Assembly (NCBI GenBank): GCA_002500605.1
Contig: DLRR01000002.1
Coordinates: forward strand, 146 to 64,145
Direction: 5' to 3'
From: Nitrospinaceae bacterium UBA7883
Lineage (GTDB): Bacteria; Nitrospinota_A; UBA7883
Length of the DNA: 64,000 nt
Under the pieces are notes generated by a model. It saw nothing but the letters and a program-made list of their open reading frames with translations, was not told where the DNA came from and did no database searches. Position 1 is the stretch's first letter, and every line of letters begins with the position of its first letter. Below, piece after piece: positions 36,624 to 45,473 of this stretch. Made by a program: the position numbers and the translations under genes.

Positions 36624-37490
36624 TTATACAACCCCTTTAATTGCACTTCCTAGGTCTGCTGGTGACTGAACAACGATTATACCACTTTCAGCCATGGCTT
36701 TCATCTTTTCATCAGCGGTTCCTTTACCGCCAGAGATAATGGCACCTGCGTGGCCCATACGCCTACCAGCCGGTGCCGTCTGTCCGGCAATAAAGCCTAC
36801 AACTGGCTTATTAATATTATCTTCGATGAACTTAGCAGCATCTTCTTCAGCCGAACCTCCAATCTCGCCAATCATGCAGATAACTTCCGTTTGGTCATCA
36901 TCATTAAATAATTTTATTGCATCAATAAAGCTAGTCCCGTTGACTGGGTCACCGCCTATTCCTATTACCGTGCTTTGCCCTATCCCAAGAACTCCCAATT
37001 GACCTACAGTTTCGTAGGTGAGCGTTCCTGATCGTGAAACAACGCCAACATTCCCCGGTTTGTGTATATGACCAGGCATAATGCCTATTTTCGCTTGCCC
37101 GGGAGTAATAACACCAGGACAGTTAGGGCCTATCAGACGTGTACACTTGTCCTTTAAATAACGTTTGATTTTTATCATATCAAGAACAGGTATTCCTTCA
37201 GTAATGCAAACAACTAGTTTGATGCCAGCCTCTGCAGCTTCAAAAATGGCATCCGCCGCAAATGGAGGAGGAACAAAAATCATGGTTGCATCGGCATCCG
37301 TAGCATCTACAGCATTTTTTACCGTATTAAACACAGGTATGCCTTCAACATTTTGCCCCTCCTTGCCCGGGGTTACACCCCCAACCACATTCGTCCCATA
37401 ATCGCGACAGCTAAGGGCATGGAATGATCCTTCCTTACCTGTTATTCCTTGTACAATCAGTTTTGTGTCATTGCTGACGAGGACACTCAT
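36624..37490 (-). CDS. sucD: Succinyl-CoA ligase, alpha subunit
   Basis: SucD with SucC interconverts succinyl-CoA and succinate with formation or use of ATP or GTP. In 288 residues the N-terminal CoA-binding Rossmann fold carries [12 protein letters not shown] (about 13-24), and [14 protein letters not shown] (about 117-130) follows. The phosphorylated His is in [18 protein letters not shown] (about 245-262). It is 94 bases behind sucC on the same strand. Its product succinate is the substrate of the sdhABE enzyme. Confidence 0.97.
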   Translation of the reverse strand: MSVLVSNDTKLIVQGITGKEGSFHALSCRDYGTNVVGGVTPGKEGQNVEGIPVFNTVKNAVDATDADATMIFVPPPFAADAIFEAAEAGIKLVVCITEGIPVLDMIKIKRYLKDKCTRLIGPNCPGVITPGQAKIGIMPGHIHKPGNVGVVSRSGTLTYETVGQLGVLGIGQSTVIGIGGDPVNGTSFIDAIKLFNDDDQTEVICMIGEIGGSAEEDAAKFIEDNINKPVVGFIAGQTAPAGRRMGHAGAIISGGKGTADEKMKAMAESGIIVVQSPADLGSAIKGVV

Positions 37491-37584
37491 TCTTTCCGAT
37501 CCTTTTTTTTACTGGGTCGGCCTTGCCTACCACATATTCCCAGGTTTGATTATTGTATAAAAATAAACCGTATAACTTTAGCTT

Positions 37585-38745
37585 CTAGCTAAGCGCTGCA
37601 ACGACCTTTTCAGCGCCATCCCGCATACCACTTGCGATGGTAAAATCAAATCCACTTTCTTCTAGTATGCGATTTCCATCTTCAACGTTTGTACCCTCCA
37701 TGCGAATTACTACAGGAACCATAACTTTTTGCTTTCTAGCCGCGTTAACAACTCCAGTCGCAAGACGATCACAACGCAATATACCGCCGAAAATGTTGAT
37801 AAAAATCCCTTTGACATTATCGTCAGCAAGGATAATTCGAAAAGCATTTTCAATCTGCTCTTCACTTGCACCTCCACCAACATCTAAAAAGTTCGCCGGT
37901 TCCCCGCCAGATAACTTGATGATATCCATAGTTGCCATTGCTAACCCGGCACCATTAACCATACATCCAATATTGCCATCAAGCTTAATATAGTTTAGAT
38001 CATACCTGCTAGCCTCAATCTCCAGTTCTTCTTCTTCATGCAGATCACGATATTCAACAACATCTTTGTGGCGAAACATTGCGTTATCATCAAAGTTCAT
38101 TTTGCAATCTAAGGCAATCACTTTGTTTTCTGTTGTAATCACAAGAGGATTAATCTCTGCTAGGGAACAATCGTTAGCTTCAAAGGTTCTATAAAGCTTC
38201 ATAATGAATGAAACTGCTTCCCTAATGCATTCGGATGGCAGGTTAAGAAAAAATGCAAGTGCGCGGGCTTGGGCAGGCATAATACCAATTACAGGGTCAA
38301 CCCACTCTTTCATTATCTTTTCTGGTGTTTCCTCTGCCACTTCCTCAATCTCCATTCCACCTTCTTCGGATACCATTATGCAAGCCTTAGACTTTTCACG
38401 ATCTAGCACAATCCCTATATATAGCTCACGGGAAATATCCATCCCTTCTTCAACTAGAACAGTACGTACCACTTGCCCTTTCTCATCTGTTTGATGTGTT
38501 ACAAGGGTCATCCCCATGATTGACTGAAAAGCCTTTTCAGCCTCTTCTATCGAGGTAGTTACTTTTACTCCCCCACCCTTACCCCGACCACCAGCGTGGA
38601 TTTGCGCCTTAACAACAACAGGAAGTCCAAGTTCATTTACAATGCCTTCAATGCTATTAACTTTCTCATCAACAACGTGACCCCGTGGTATTGGAACACC
38701 AAACTGATGCAAGATCTCTTTTGCCTGAAACTCATGTATTTTCAT
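37585..38745 (-). CDS. sucC: Succinyl-CoA ligase, beta subunit
   Basis: The nucleotide-binding subunit. In 386 residues there is an N-terminal ATP-grasp domain starting [22 protein letters not shown], with [18 protein letters not shown] (about 44-61), and a C-terminal domain with [28 protein letters not shown] (about 265-292) and [10 protein letters not shown]. Nucleotide specificity (ATP or GTP) cannot be told by eye. It is the first gene of sucC-sucD; its promoter must lie in the 600-base gap shared with the oxidase cluster. Confidence 0.97.
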   Translation of the reverse strand: MKIHEFQAKEILHQFGVPIPRGHVVDEKVNSIEGIVNELGLPVVVKAQIHAGGRGKGGGVKVTTSIEEAEKAFQSIMGMTLVTHQTDEKGQVVRTVLVEEGMDISRELYIGIVLDREKSKACIMVSEEGGMEIEEVAEETPEKIMKEWVDPVIGIMPAQARALAFFLNLPSECIREAVSFIMKLYRTFEANDCSLAEINPLVITTENKVIALDCKMNFDDNAMFRHKDVVEYRDLHEEEELEIEASRYDLNYIKLDGNIGCMVNGAGLAMATMDIIKLSGGEPANFLDVGGGASEEQIENAFRIILADDNVKGIFINIFGGILRCDRLATGVVNAARKQKVMVPVVIRMEGTNVEDGNRILEESGFDFTIASGMRDGAEKVVAALS

Positions 38746-39345
38746 AATGATAGCGTATTATTGTGGTTCTTTTTTTGTTAGGAACTGTAACTTATAGCAT
38801 AGGTTAATTAAACAGTCAAAAAATATCTAAGTGATCAACTTTAATCTTTTCCCGTCATATCCAGTTTCGAATGAACTTGTGATTGTCAGTTATCACTGTG
38901 AGTCAGTTCCTGCCGGTTACACCACACGATTTCTATATTAAGGAAACTTTAGTTACAGTCTAGTGGGTTTAATCTTCCCAGGTATGGTAAGTTCTTTACC
39001 AAATCAGAAATCCTAAATTAGTGTATTTCTTTGTTGCTGATATGAAATAAAAGAAATGGCACCCATAAAGGTTAATCTCACCACCATAACTAGTATTGTT
39101 TTAACAACTGCCAATAAACGCCCATGTGCTCCATGGCCGAATAAAACCATTTGGCATAATATTTGCGAATTATCACCAAACGAATGGGAAAAATAACTCT
39201 AGACTATTTCTAACAAATGTTTTAAGTTTGACGAGCTTTTCGTGTTGCTAACGCTGCGGGGCAATAAGGTATTACATTTGCTTCACTTTGGGCATGCACA
39301 GATAACAGTTTCTCGTATTAAATGTTATTTATTGGAGCATTTGAA
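38746..39345. other. Large intergenic region between sucC and the cox cluster
   Basis: 600 bases between divergent operons, so two promoters are expected, probably the control region for kor/suc versus oxidase genes. I found no clear promoter boxes, RNA gene or repeat. A 46-codon frame at 39056-39196 has no ribosome binding site and is not called. A GGAG at 39334-39337 is the ribosome binding site of coxC. Confidence 0.5.
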
Positions 39346-40095
39346 ATGGCGCAATCTCACGTTGAACACCATTGGGAATACAGTTACTACCCATTGATAC
39401 TAGCTGCTGGAATCTTTTTTGCGGTGCCATTGGCGTTCGCTTCGATGTTTCAATATGAAAATGGATTAATGGCTGCAATCTTCGCCGGTATCGGTGTTCC
39501 ACTGATAGTTATTGGCATTGCTGGGTGGACGGCAGAAGGCATCTCTGACAAACAAGGACAAGGATATGCGGTTAGTGGCATACCCATTTTCATAGTGTCA
39601 GAGGCGATGATATTCCTTTGTCTTTTTATATCTTATTGGATGCTTCGTCTTAGTGCTCCAGAATGGCCACCTGAAGGGTCACCTGAGATTGGCGTTGGAC
39701 TCCCAATCATTATGACATTTGTTCTGGTGGCTTCTTCGTTCACCTATCATTTTGGTGAGATAAAAATGGAAGCTGAAGATGGATCAGGGTTTATAAAATG
39801 GCTAATTATATCAATGGTGCTGGGCACAGTTTTTTTATTGATGACTGGGTATGAATATAACCATTTATTAAGTCAGGGCTTTGGGTGGGGCACTAACGCA
39901 AAAAGTACTGCATTCTACTCCATAACCGGGTTTCACGCATCCCATGTGTTAGTCGGGTTATGTATTTTCCTTACTGTTTTAATTCCTGCATTTGCTGGGA
40001 ATATAAATCAAACGTTTGTCAAATCAGCTGGGATTTACTGGCATTTTGTGGACATAGTGTGGTTCTTTGTCGTAAGCCAAATTTATCTCTGGTAA
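39346..40095 (+). CDS. coxC: Cytochrome c oxidase subunit III
   Basis: A core subunit of the haem-copper oxidase. The 249 residues form seven membrane helices. The family pattern is seen in IVSEAMIFLCLF (helix 3), TGFHASHVLVG (the His-containing helix; canonical has HGLHV) and YWHFVDIVWFFV at the C-terminus. The ATG at 39346 has GGAG eight bases upstream; an in-frame ATG at 39322 lacks one. It is the first gene of the cluster, whereas subunit III normally follows subunit I. No subunit IV gene is visible. Confidence 0.92.
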   Translation: MAQSHVEHHWEYSYYPLILAAGIFFAVPLAFASMFQYENGLMAAIFAGIGVPLIVIGIAGWTAEGISDKQGQGYAVSGIPIFIVSEAMIFLCLFISYWMLRLSAPEWPPEGSPEIGVGLPIIMTFVLVASSFTYHFGEIKMEAEDGSGFIKWLIISMVLGTVFLLMTGYEYNHLLSQGFGWGTNAKSTAFYSITGFHASHVLVGLCIFLTVLIPAFAGNINQTFVKSAGIYWHFVDIVWFFVVSQIYLW

Positions 40096-40114
40096 TAACT
40101 TAACTAAGGTAAAG

Positions 40115-40963
40115 ATGTTTGCCATTAGAATGTTTATAACCTCTATCCCTGTGGCTGTTGTAATAATTGTTATAACGTGCAGGTTGGCAGAAGCATCTTA
40201 CAAACCCACTGAATCAGATATAGACCCAGGGATTCTAGCCGTAGATGAAGAAAAAGCTTTAGGTTATAGATTCAACCGGCAGACTGGATTTATCAATGAT
40301 AGCGGTATGCCATTTAGGTTAGGTGACCTAAAGGGAAAATCAGCAATCTTAGTATTTTCATATTACACTTGTGATGGAGCATGCCCTGCTTTCAACGCTG
40401 ACCTGGGTCGGCTTCTACTGGCCGTAGATAGTCTTGGCAGGGTCGAGTTAGGCAAAGACTACAAGGTGGTGACTTTGTCATTCGATAAAAATGATGGGGT
40501 TAAAACCGCTAACGATTTTCGAAAGACCCTTAACTTTCCATCAAAGCTAAACGATAACTGGATTTTAGGGGTATTCGAAAAACCAGAACAAATAAAACCT
40601 TTTATGTCAGATATTAGCTATAGATTTTTTTGGTCTGCGCAAGACAATATGTTTTTACATCCCAACGCATTTTTCTTTCTTTCACCGGAGGGAAGAATTG
40701 TACGTATACTGCACAATACAACTGCAGATTCCAAAGATATGGAACTTGCCCTAGTAGACACAATGTTCAATAGACTTAAGCCTTCCCAGATTATCACTAT
40801 GGCTATTAGTTTTTGCTACAGCTATAACTATAAGGAAGGTAAGTACGGATTAAATTATCCACTATTTTTCGCTATGGGTTCGTTGCTAACTGGACTGGGA
40901 GCACTTGGGATAGGTCTCTTCCACTTTATAAAAAGAGGTAAATCTAAGGAGATGTCAACATGA
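40115..40963 (+). CDS. sco1: SCO1/SenC-like copper chaperone
   Basis: SCO proteins deliver copper to the CuA centre of subunit II. The 282-residue protein has an N-terminal hydrophobic segment, a thioredoxin-fold domain with the copper ligands CxxxC (Cys86 and Cys90 in YTCDGACP), and the conserved His in MFLHPNAFFF (about 187). It ends with a second membrane helix (about 250-270), so the domain is held on the periplasmic face at both ends. It overlaps coxB by four bases (ATGA), directly linking chaperone and target. Confidence 0.93.
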   Translation: MFAIRMFITSIPVAVVIIVITCRLAEASYKPTESDIDPGILAVDEEKALGYRFNRQTGFINDSGMPFRLGDLKGKSAILVFSYYTCDGACPAFNADLGRLLLAVDSLGRVELGKDYKVVTLSFDKNDGVKTANDFRKTLNFPSKLNDNWILGVFEKPEQIKPFMSDISYRFFWSAQDNMFLHPNAFFFLSPEGRIVRILHNTTADSKDMELALVDTMFNRLKPSQIITMAISFCYSYNYKEGKYGLNYPLFFAMGSLLTGLGALGIGLFHFIKRGKSKEMST

Positions 40964-41676
40964 TAAATCGGGTACTACTCTTAGCCGCAATCGTCGGTAT
41001 TATTGTTTTCGGGGTTTTGCCCGTTGGAGCCGAAGACGAGGTGAAAAGAGCATTTACCGATCATACGGAAGAGTTTCATAAAGTGTGGGTTCATTTGTTA
41101 TGGGATATTGGAATTATAGGTGGTATTTTTTTAATATTAAGCATCTATTTTATGTTTGCTTACCGCCGAAAACGGGATGACCAGATCGGTAATGGGCCTA
41201 AATTTACGACCATGGGAATGATCCTTGGTTGGGCTCTAATACCAAGCTTTATATTTATGGCTGATGATTTTTATTTGTCTGCTCAAGGGTGGAAACTCTG
41301 GATAGACCAACGAACAGTACCAGAAAATGCCATGGAAGTAGAGGTAACAGGTCAAATGTGGGGCTGGGAATTCGAGTATGAAAACGGAGCCATATCTGAT
41401 AACGATGAGGGTCTTGTCGTGCCAGAGGGAAGGCCTGTGGTTTTACGAATGAAAAGTGACGATGTCGTCCACTCCTTTTTCATCCCACGATACAGGATAA
41501 AGGAGGACCTTATGCCTGGTAGGGTAACCTACTTGTGGTTCTATCCAAAAGACAAAGGAGAACATGTTTTTACCTGCACAGAGTTCTGTGGCACAAACCA
41601 TTCTGAAATGTGGGGAAAAGTTAAGGTGGTATCGCAAGAAGAATTTGATGAATGGTCTGAGAAAAATAAAGGCTGA
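40960..41676 (+). CDS. coxB: Cytochrome c oxidase subunit II
   Basis: Subunit II takes electrons from cytochrome c through CuA. The 238 residues have a signal-like N-terminus, two membrane helices (about 45-67 and 80-100) and a cupredoxin domain. CuA ligands are the His in VVHSFFIPRY and CTEFCGTNHSEMW near the C-terminus. There is no fused cytochrome c domain, so it is not a caa3-type subunit. The AAGGAG ahead of the start is the strongest ribosome binding site in the window. Confidence 0.95.
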   Translation: MINRVLLLAAIVGIIVFGVLPVGAEDEVKRAFTDHTEEFHKVWVHLLWDIGIIGGIFLILSIYFMFAYRRKRDDQIGNGPKFTTMGMILGWALIPSFIFMADDFYLSAQGWKLWIDQRTVPENAMEVEVTGQMWGWEFEYENGAISDNDEGLVVPEGRPVVLRMKSDDVVHSFFIPRYRIKEDLMPGRVTYLWFYPKDKGEHVFTCTEFCGTNHSEMWGKVKVVSQEEFDEWSEKNKG

Positions 41677-41742
41677 GTTCCATATAAAACTTATAAGAAA
41701 CAAAACTGTTTGATTATTGAATACAGGTAGTGAGGAATGGAG

Positions 41743-43335
41743 ATGATTAAAGAATGGCTGTTTACAACCGATCATAAAAGGGTTGGAATCCTTTATCTCG
41801 TAGGGTCACTGGCAGCTTTTGCAGTTGCGGGAATAGTGGCGCTGCTTATTCGTTGGGAACTAACTGGCATAGGGGAAACTATAGGTGGTGTAGGCCCTGA
41901 TGATTACAATTTTTGGCTGTACTTCCATGGTGCAGCAATGATTTTAGCTTTTTTAATACCAGGGCTTACCGGGTTTTTGGCTAACTATCTGGTTCCACTA
42001 ATGATTGGTGCCCACGATGTAGCATTTCCGCGTGTCAACGCATTTTCCGTATGGTTGTTCTGGTTTGCTATTGTTATAGCACTACTCTCGTTCGTAATCC
42101 CTGATCCCCCAGACATTATGTGGACTGGCTATCCTCCTTATTCCTCAGAGTTTTCACCTGGAAATACAGCATTCTATGTTTTCACTGTGCACCTGATTGG
42201 ATTTTCATCAATCCTTGGTGCAGTAAACTTCCTTTGTACGGTAATTTATATGCGCGCACCCGGCATGAAATGGAACCAGCTTAATTTTTTCGTCTGGACA
42301 ATCCTAGGGGCATTTGTAATCCAGCTAATTTTTGTCCCCGTGCTGGCCTCATCAGTAACTCTACTTCTTACAGACAAATACTTTGGCACAGCATTTTTTG
42401 TCCCTGCTAATGGTGGCGATGTTCTTCTTTACCAGAACTTGTTTTGGTTTTACTCACACCCCGCTGTTTATGTCATTCTGCTTCCTGCTGTTGGTGTCAT
42501 GATGGAGATCATTTCTAACATGAGCAAAAACCCAATTTTCAATTACAAAGCAGCGGTCTATGGAGGAGTATGGGGAGTAGTAGTGCTTGGATCTGATGTG
42601 TGGGTACACCATCTATACACATCCGGTTTGGCCGACTGGATAAGGATAGGGATGATGGTTACTACACTAATAATAAGCATACCAATTGGGTTGCTAATAA
42701 TTAGCCTTGTAGGAACTTTGTTCAGGGGGTCAATCAAGTATTCGACCGGCATGCTATATGCCACATCCAACTTATTTTTAATACTAGTAGGTGGGCTAAC
42801 CGGGATTCCGTTAGCCATGACTTCACTCACTCTGCATCTGGCGGAAACATATTTTGTCATGGCTCACTTCCACTTTATCATGGGAATTATGGCCACTTTT
42901 GCCGTTTTCGCAGGGATTTATCACTGGTTCCCAAAAATGACAGGGAGAATGTACAGCGAGAAGTTAGGCGTGATTGGGTTTGTGCTTAATTTTGTTGGTG
43001 TTAACCTGACTTTTTGGCCACTATTCTACATTGGCTTTCTCGGAATGCCGAGGCGCTACTACGATTACGCAATGTTTCCTGAGTTCGAGCCGTTTCAGGT
43101 AATGGCAACCGTTGGGGCAATCGTCGTCGCTGTGAGCATGGCATTAAACTTCTACAACTGGATTGTTAGCGCCATCTTTGGTGAAAAGGCTCCAGAAAAT
43201 CCATGGGGGTCAAATTCACTTGAGTGGACACATTGTCAATCACCTCCAGGACCAGGAAATTTCCCAAAACTTCCCAAAGTGAGCAGCAAGTGGCATCCCC
43301 ACGAGTACAAGCCACAGGTGATTGAGTGGGTATAA
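41743..43335 (+). CDS. coxA: Cytochrome c oxidase subunit I (A2-type haem-copper oxidase)
   Basis: The catalytic subunit reduces oxygen to water and pumps protons. Of two close ATGs, the second (41743) has GAGGA at the right six-base distance. Numbered from it, the haem and copper ligands are His62, His239 (CuB), His289-His290 (CuB), His375 (haem a3) and His377 (haem a). The cross-linked Tyr is in YSHPAVY (237-243). That motif replaces the HPEVY of A1 enzymes, where Glu serves the D proton channel; YSHPxVY marks the A2 type. Twelve helices can be read in about 530 residues. ctaA and ctaB, for its haem A, follow. Confidence 0.95.
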   Translation: MIKEWLFTTDHKRVGILYLVGSLAAFAVAGIVALLIRWELTGIGETIGGVGPDDYNFWLYFHGAAMILAFLIPGLTGFLANYLVPLMIGAHDVAFPRVNAFSVWLFWFAIVIALLSFVIPDPPDIMWTGYPPYSSEFSPGNTAFYVFTVHLIGFSSILGAVNFLCTVIYMRAPGMKWNQLNFFVWTILGAFVIQLIFVPVLASSVTLLLTDKYFGTAFFVPANGGDVLLYQNLFWFYSHPAVYVILLPAVGVMMEIISNMSKNPIFNYKAAVYGGVWGVVVLGSDVWVHHLYTSGLADWIRIGMMVTTLIISIPIGLLIISLVGTLFRGSIKYSTGMLYATSNLFLILVGGLTGIPLAMTSLTLHLAETYFVMAHFHFIMGIMATFAVFAGIYHWFPKMTGRMYSEKLGVIGFVLNFVGVNLTFWPLFYIGFLGMPRRYYDYAMFPEFEPFQVMATVGAIVVAVSMALNFYNWIVSAIFGEKAPENPWGSNSLEWTHCQSPPGPGNFPKLPKVSSKWHPHEYKPQVIEWV

Positions 43336-43430
43336 AAAAGGATGGAGCCGAACCAAATAACTTTGTGGAATTTTATTTTTCAGTGCTACGTATGACTATG
43401 GATTGATTAACACAACCTGGATCGTTCTCT

Positions 43431-44297
43431 ATGATCAAGCTTTTATTGGTATTGTCGATTTTTTTTTCGTACGTTCTCATGGTTGCTGGCAATGTAGTCA
43501 CCACAACTGGATCTGGGCTTGACTGTCCTGATTGGCCACTTTGTTATGGCTCCGTTACACCTCCTTTAAAACTTGGAATCTGGCTAGAGTGGGGACATAG
43601 GTTGCTAGGTGGTGCAACTGGAATTCTTATACTATTTTCCACAATTCTTGCTTGGGTAAAATCAGATTCTAAACGGGTAAAGCTGTTTACATTCACTGCG
43701 CTTTGCCTACTTGGTATTGGAGCAGCTTTTGGGGGAATTATCGTTTTAATTGAAGCACCACTTTTAGAAGGACCATTACACTTAGCGGTTATTTCTTTTC
43801 ATATAATTTTAGCCACTTTAATTTTTTCTATACTAATTTTAGCTCTCAGGAGTTTATCAAGTACCACAAGTAGAAACATGCCTACTTTCTACTTTCACTT
43901 ACTAGGGCTTATTTCTCTACAGATTGTCTTGGGCATATTTGTAAAGTACACTGAATCTTCTTTGGCATGCGGCACTGACTTCCCGCTTTGCCAAGGGTTG
44001 CTACTCCCAAACATGGACAGCCTTGAGATAACTCTACATTTTTTCCACCGCGTTATAGCCTTAGCCATCTTGCTTTATATTACTCTTCATCTAGTGCGCT
44101 CAATAACCACTGGCAAAGACTTAGGAAATGCATGGACCATTTTTACCTTAGTAATTTTTCAAGGAACAGTAGGTGCTTTCGTAGTTTGGAGTAACATGTA
44201 TTTACCCTATGTCGTTTTGCATGGAGCAACCGGATTTTTCATTCTAGGGTGGACTGTGTATAAGTCTTCCCCTTTTATTCTTAAATTAACGGCGTAA
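43431..44297 (+). CDS. ctaA: Haem A synthase
   Basis: CtaA (COX15 family) oxidises the C8 methyl of haem O to a formyl group, giving haem A. The 288 residues make eight membrane helices in two four-helix bundles. The four haem-ligand histidines are visible in EWGHRLLGG, GPLHLAVISFH, LHFFHRVIA and VLHGATGFF. The cysteine pairs GLDCPDWPLC and LACGTDFPLC sit in the external loops. It lies between coxA and ctaB, so the cluster makes the oxidase and its cofactor together. The start has no clear ribosome binding site. Confidence 0.93.
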   Translation: MIKLLLVLSIFFSYVLMVAGNVVTTTGSGLDCPDWPLCYGSVTPPLKLGIWLEWGHRLLGGATGILILFSTILAWVKSDSKRVKLFTFTALCLLGIGAAFGGIIVLIEAPLLEGPLHLAVISFHIILATLIFSILILALRSLSSTTSRNMPTFYFHLLGLISLQIVLGIFVKYTESSLACGTDFPLCQGLLLPNMDSLEITLHFFHRVIALAILLYITLHLVRSITTGKDLGNAWTIFTLVIFQGTVGAFVVWSNMYLPYVVLHGATGFFILGWTVYKSSPFILKLTA

Positions 44298-44347
44298 TAC
44301 AGAAAACCAAATTTTCCCAAGAGAAGGAAAATGGAAAGGAAAAAACT

Positions 44348-45205
44348 TTGAACCCAAGGTTTTTATTTGCTCTCCTAACGGTAACCAAACCAACCGTAAC
44401 AGCTTTGGTCCTTGTAGCCGCGGTTAGCGGGATGTACATAGCCAATGGAGCACTTTCGCATTTTAATCTTATATTTTGTGCCCTGATATCTATTGGTACA
44501 GCATCCGCCGGAGCAGCCGCACTTAATAACTACATTGACCGCGATATTGACCTCATTATGGCCAGAACCGCTGGTAGGGTTCTCCCTTCTAAGATGTTAG
44601 AGCCTATCACGGTTTTTTGGTATGGTATGGCTCTTTGTTTCATATCTTTGTCAGTGGCTTTATTGTTTATAAACGCATTAACGGCCATGCTAACAGCGCT
44701 AACAATTTTTATATATGTAGTTCTATATACAATGCTAACAAAAAGAAAAACACCTATTGCTACTTTCATTGGCGGGGTAGGAGGAGCATTGCCACCAGTT
44801 TTAGGCTACACAGCAATAGCAAACAGAATCGACGAGCAATCCATTACTCTCTTCCTCATCATTTATACATGGCAACATCCCCATTTTTGGTCAGTGGCGT
44901 TAAAGTATATAGAGGAGTATCGTACTGCCGAAGTATTAAACCTACCTGTCGTTTGCGGAGTTGCAAAGACTAAGAACCAAATAACCATTTGGTCGATCCT
45001 TATGGCAGTAACTGCCATTTTACCTTATGCCTTAGGAATGGCAGGCTTTTATTACATTATTTGCGCTATAATATTGGCCACTATACATATAGGTATGGCT
45101 GTTCGGTTTCAAGTTTCGGGTTTGTCAGTGGACATGCGATTATTTTACTTTTCCATAATCCACCTGCCAGTTTTGTACGGCATAATGATTCTCGATAAGC
45201 TATAG
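44348..45205 (+). CDS. ctaB: Protohaem IX farnesyltransferase (haem O synthase)
   Basis: CtaB/CyoE adds farnesyl to haem B to make haem O, the precursor of haem A. The 285-residue protein has about nine membrane helices. The prenyl-diphosphate-binding Asp motif is NNYIDRDIDLIMART (about 59-73), and the second loop has YTWQHPHFWSVAL, as usual in this family. The start is TTG with GGAAAGGA eight bases before it. It follows ctaA after 50 bases. Confidence 0.94.
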   Translation: MNPRFLFALLTVTKPTVTALVLVAAVSGMYIANGALSHFNLIFCALISIGTASAGAAALNNYIDRDIDLIMARTAGRVLPSKMLEPITVFWYGMALCFISLSVALLFINALTAMLTALTIFIYVVLYTMLTKRKTPIATFIGGVGGALPPVLGYTAIANRIDEQSITLFLIIYTWQHPHFWSVALKYIEEYRTAEVLNLPVVCGVAKTKNQITIWSILMAVTAILPYALGMAGFYYIICAIILATIHIGMAVRFQVSGLSVDMRLFYFSIIHLPVLYGIMILDKL

Positions 45206-45240
45206 ATTGTTGTTATGAAGTTTGGATAAAAGTGTTGCAG

Positions 45241-45372
45241 ATGACAAAAAAAAAGGGCTTCATGGTTAGCCAAAAGATTTTAGTTATTTTTTTAATTTTG
45301 GTTGTTGTTTCAATTTTCTCAAGTCTTCTTGTAAAGGGGGTTTTCTTTGGTGGGCTTGGCGCAAAAATGTAA
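45241..45372 (+). CDS. Small single-helix membrane protein after ctaB
   Basis: A 43-codon frame starts 35 bases after ctaB on the same strand. It begins MTKKKGFMVSQK, continues with about 20 hydrophobic residues (ILVIFLILVVVSIFSSLLV) and ends KGVFFGGLGAKM. The positive N-terminus and single helix are those of a small inner-membrane protein. Oxidase clusters often encode such subunits or assembly factors (CcoS, CydX, CtaG-like anchors), so a role with this oxidase is plausible but inferred. There is no strong ribosome binding site. Family unknown to me. Confidence 0.55.
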   Translation: MTKKKGFMVSQKILVIFLILVVVSIFSSLLVKGVFFGGLGAKM

Positions 45373-45473
45373 CATAACAGTTCAATTCATTTTGCTGAAA
45401 CTCAATAATTTTTGAAGTGATTAAAACTGATCAAACCAACTCCAGTTTACATCCCGGTTGCCCGCACTAGGGA

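Noticed and set aside
39056..39196. A 46-codon frame in the sucC-coxC gap
   Set aside because: No ribosome binding site, odd Trp/Cys-rich composition and no link to neighbours.
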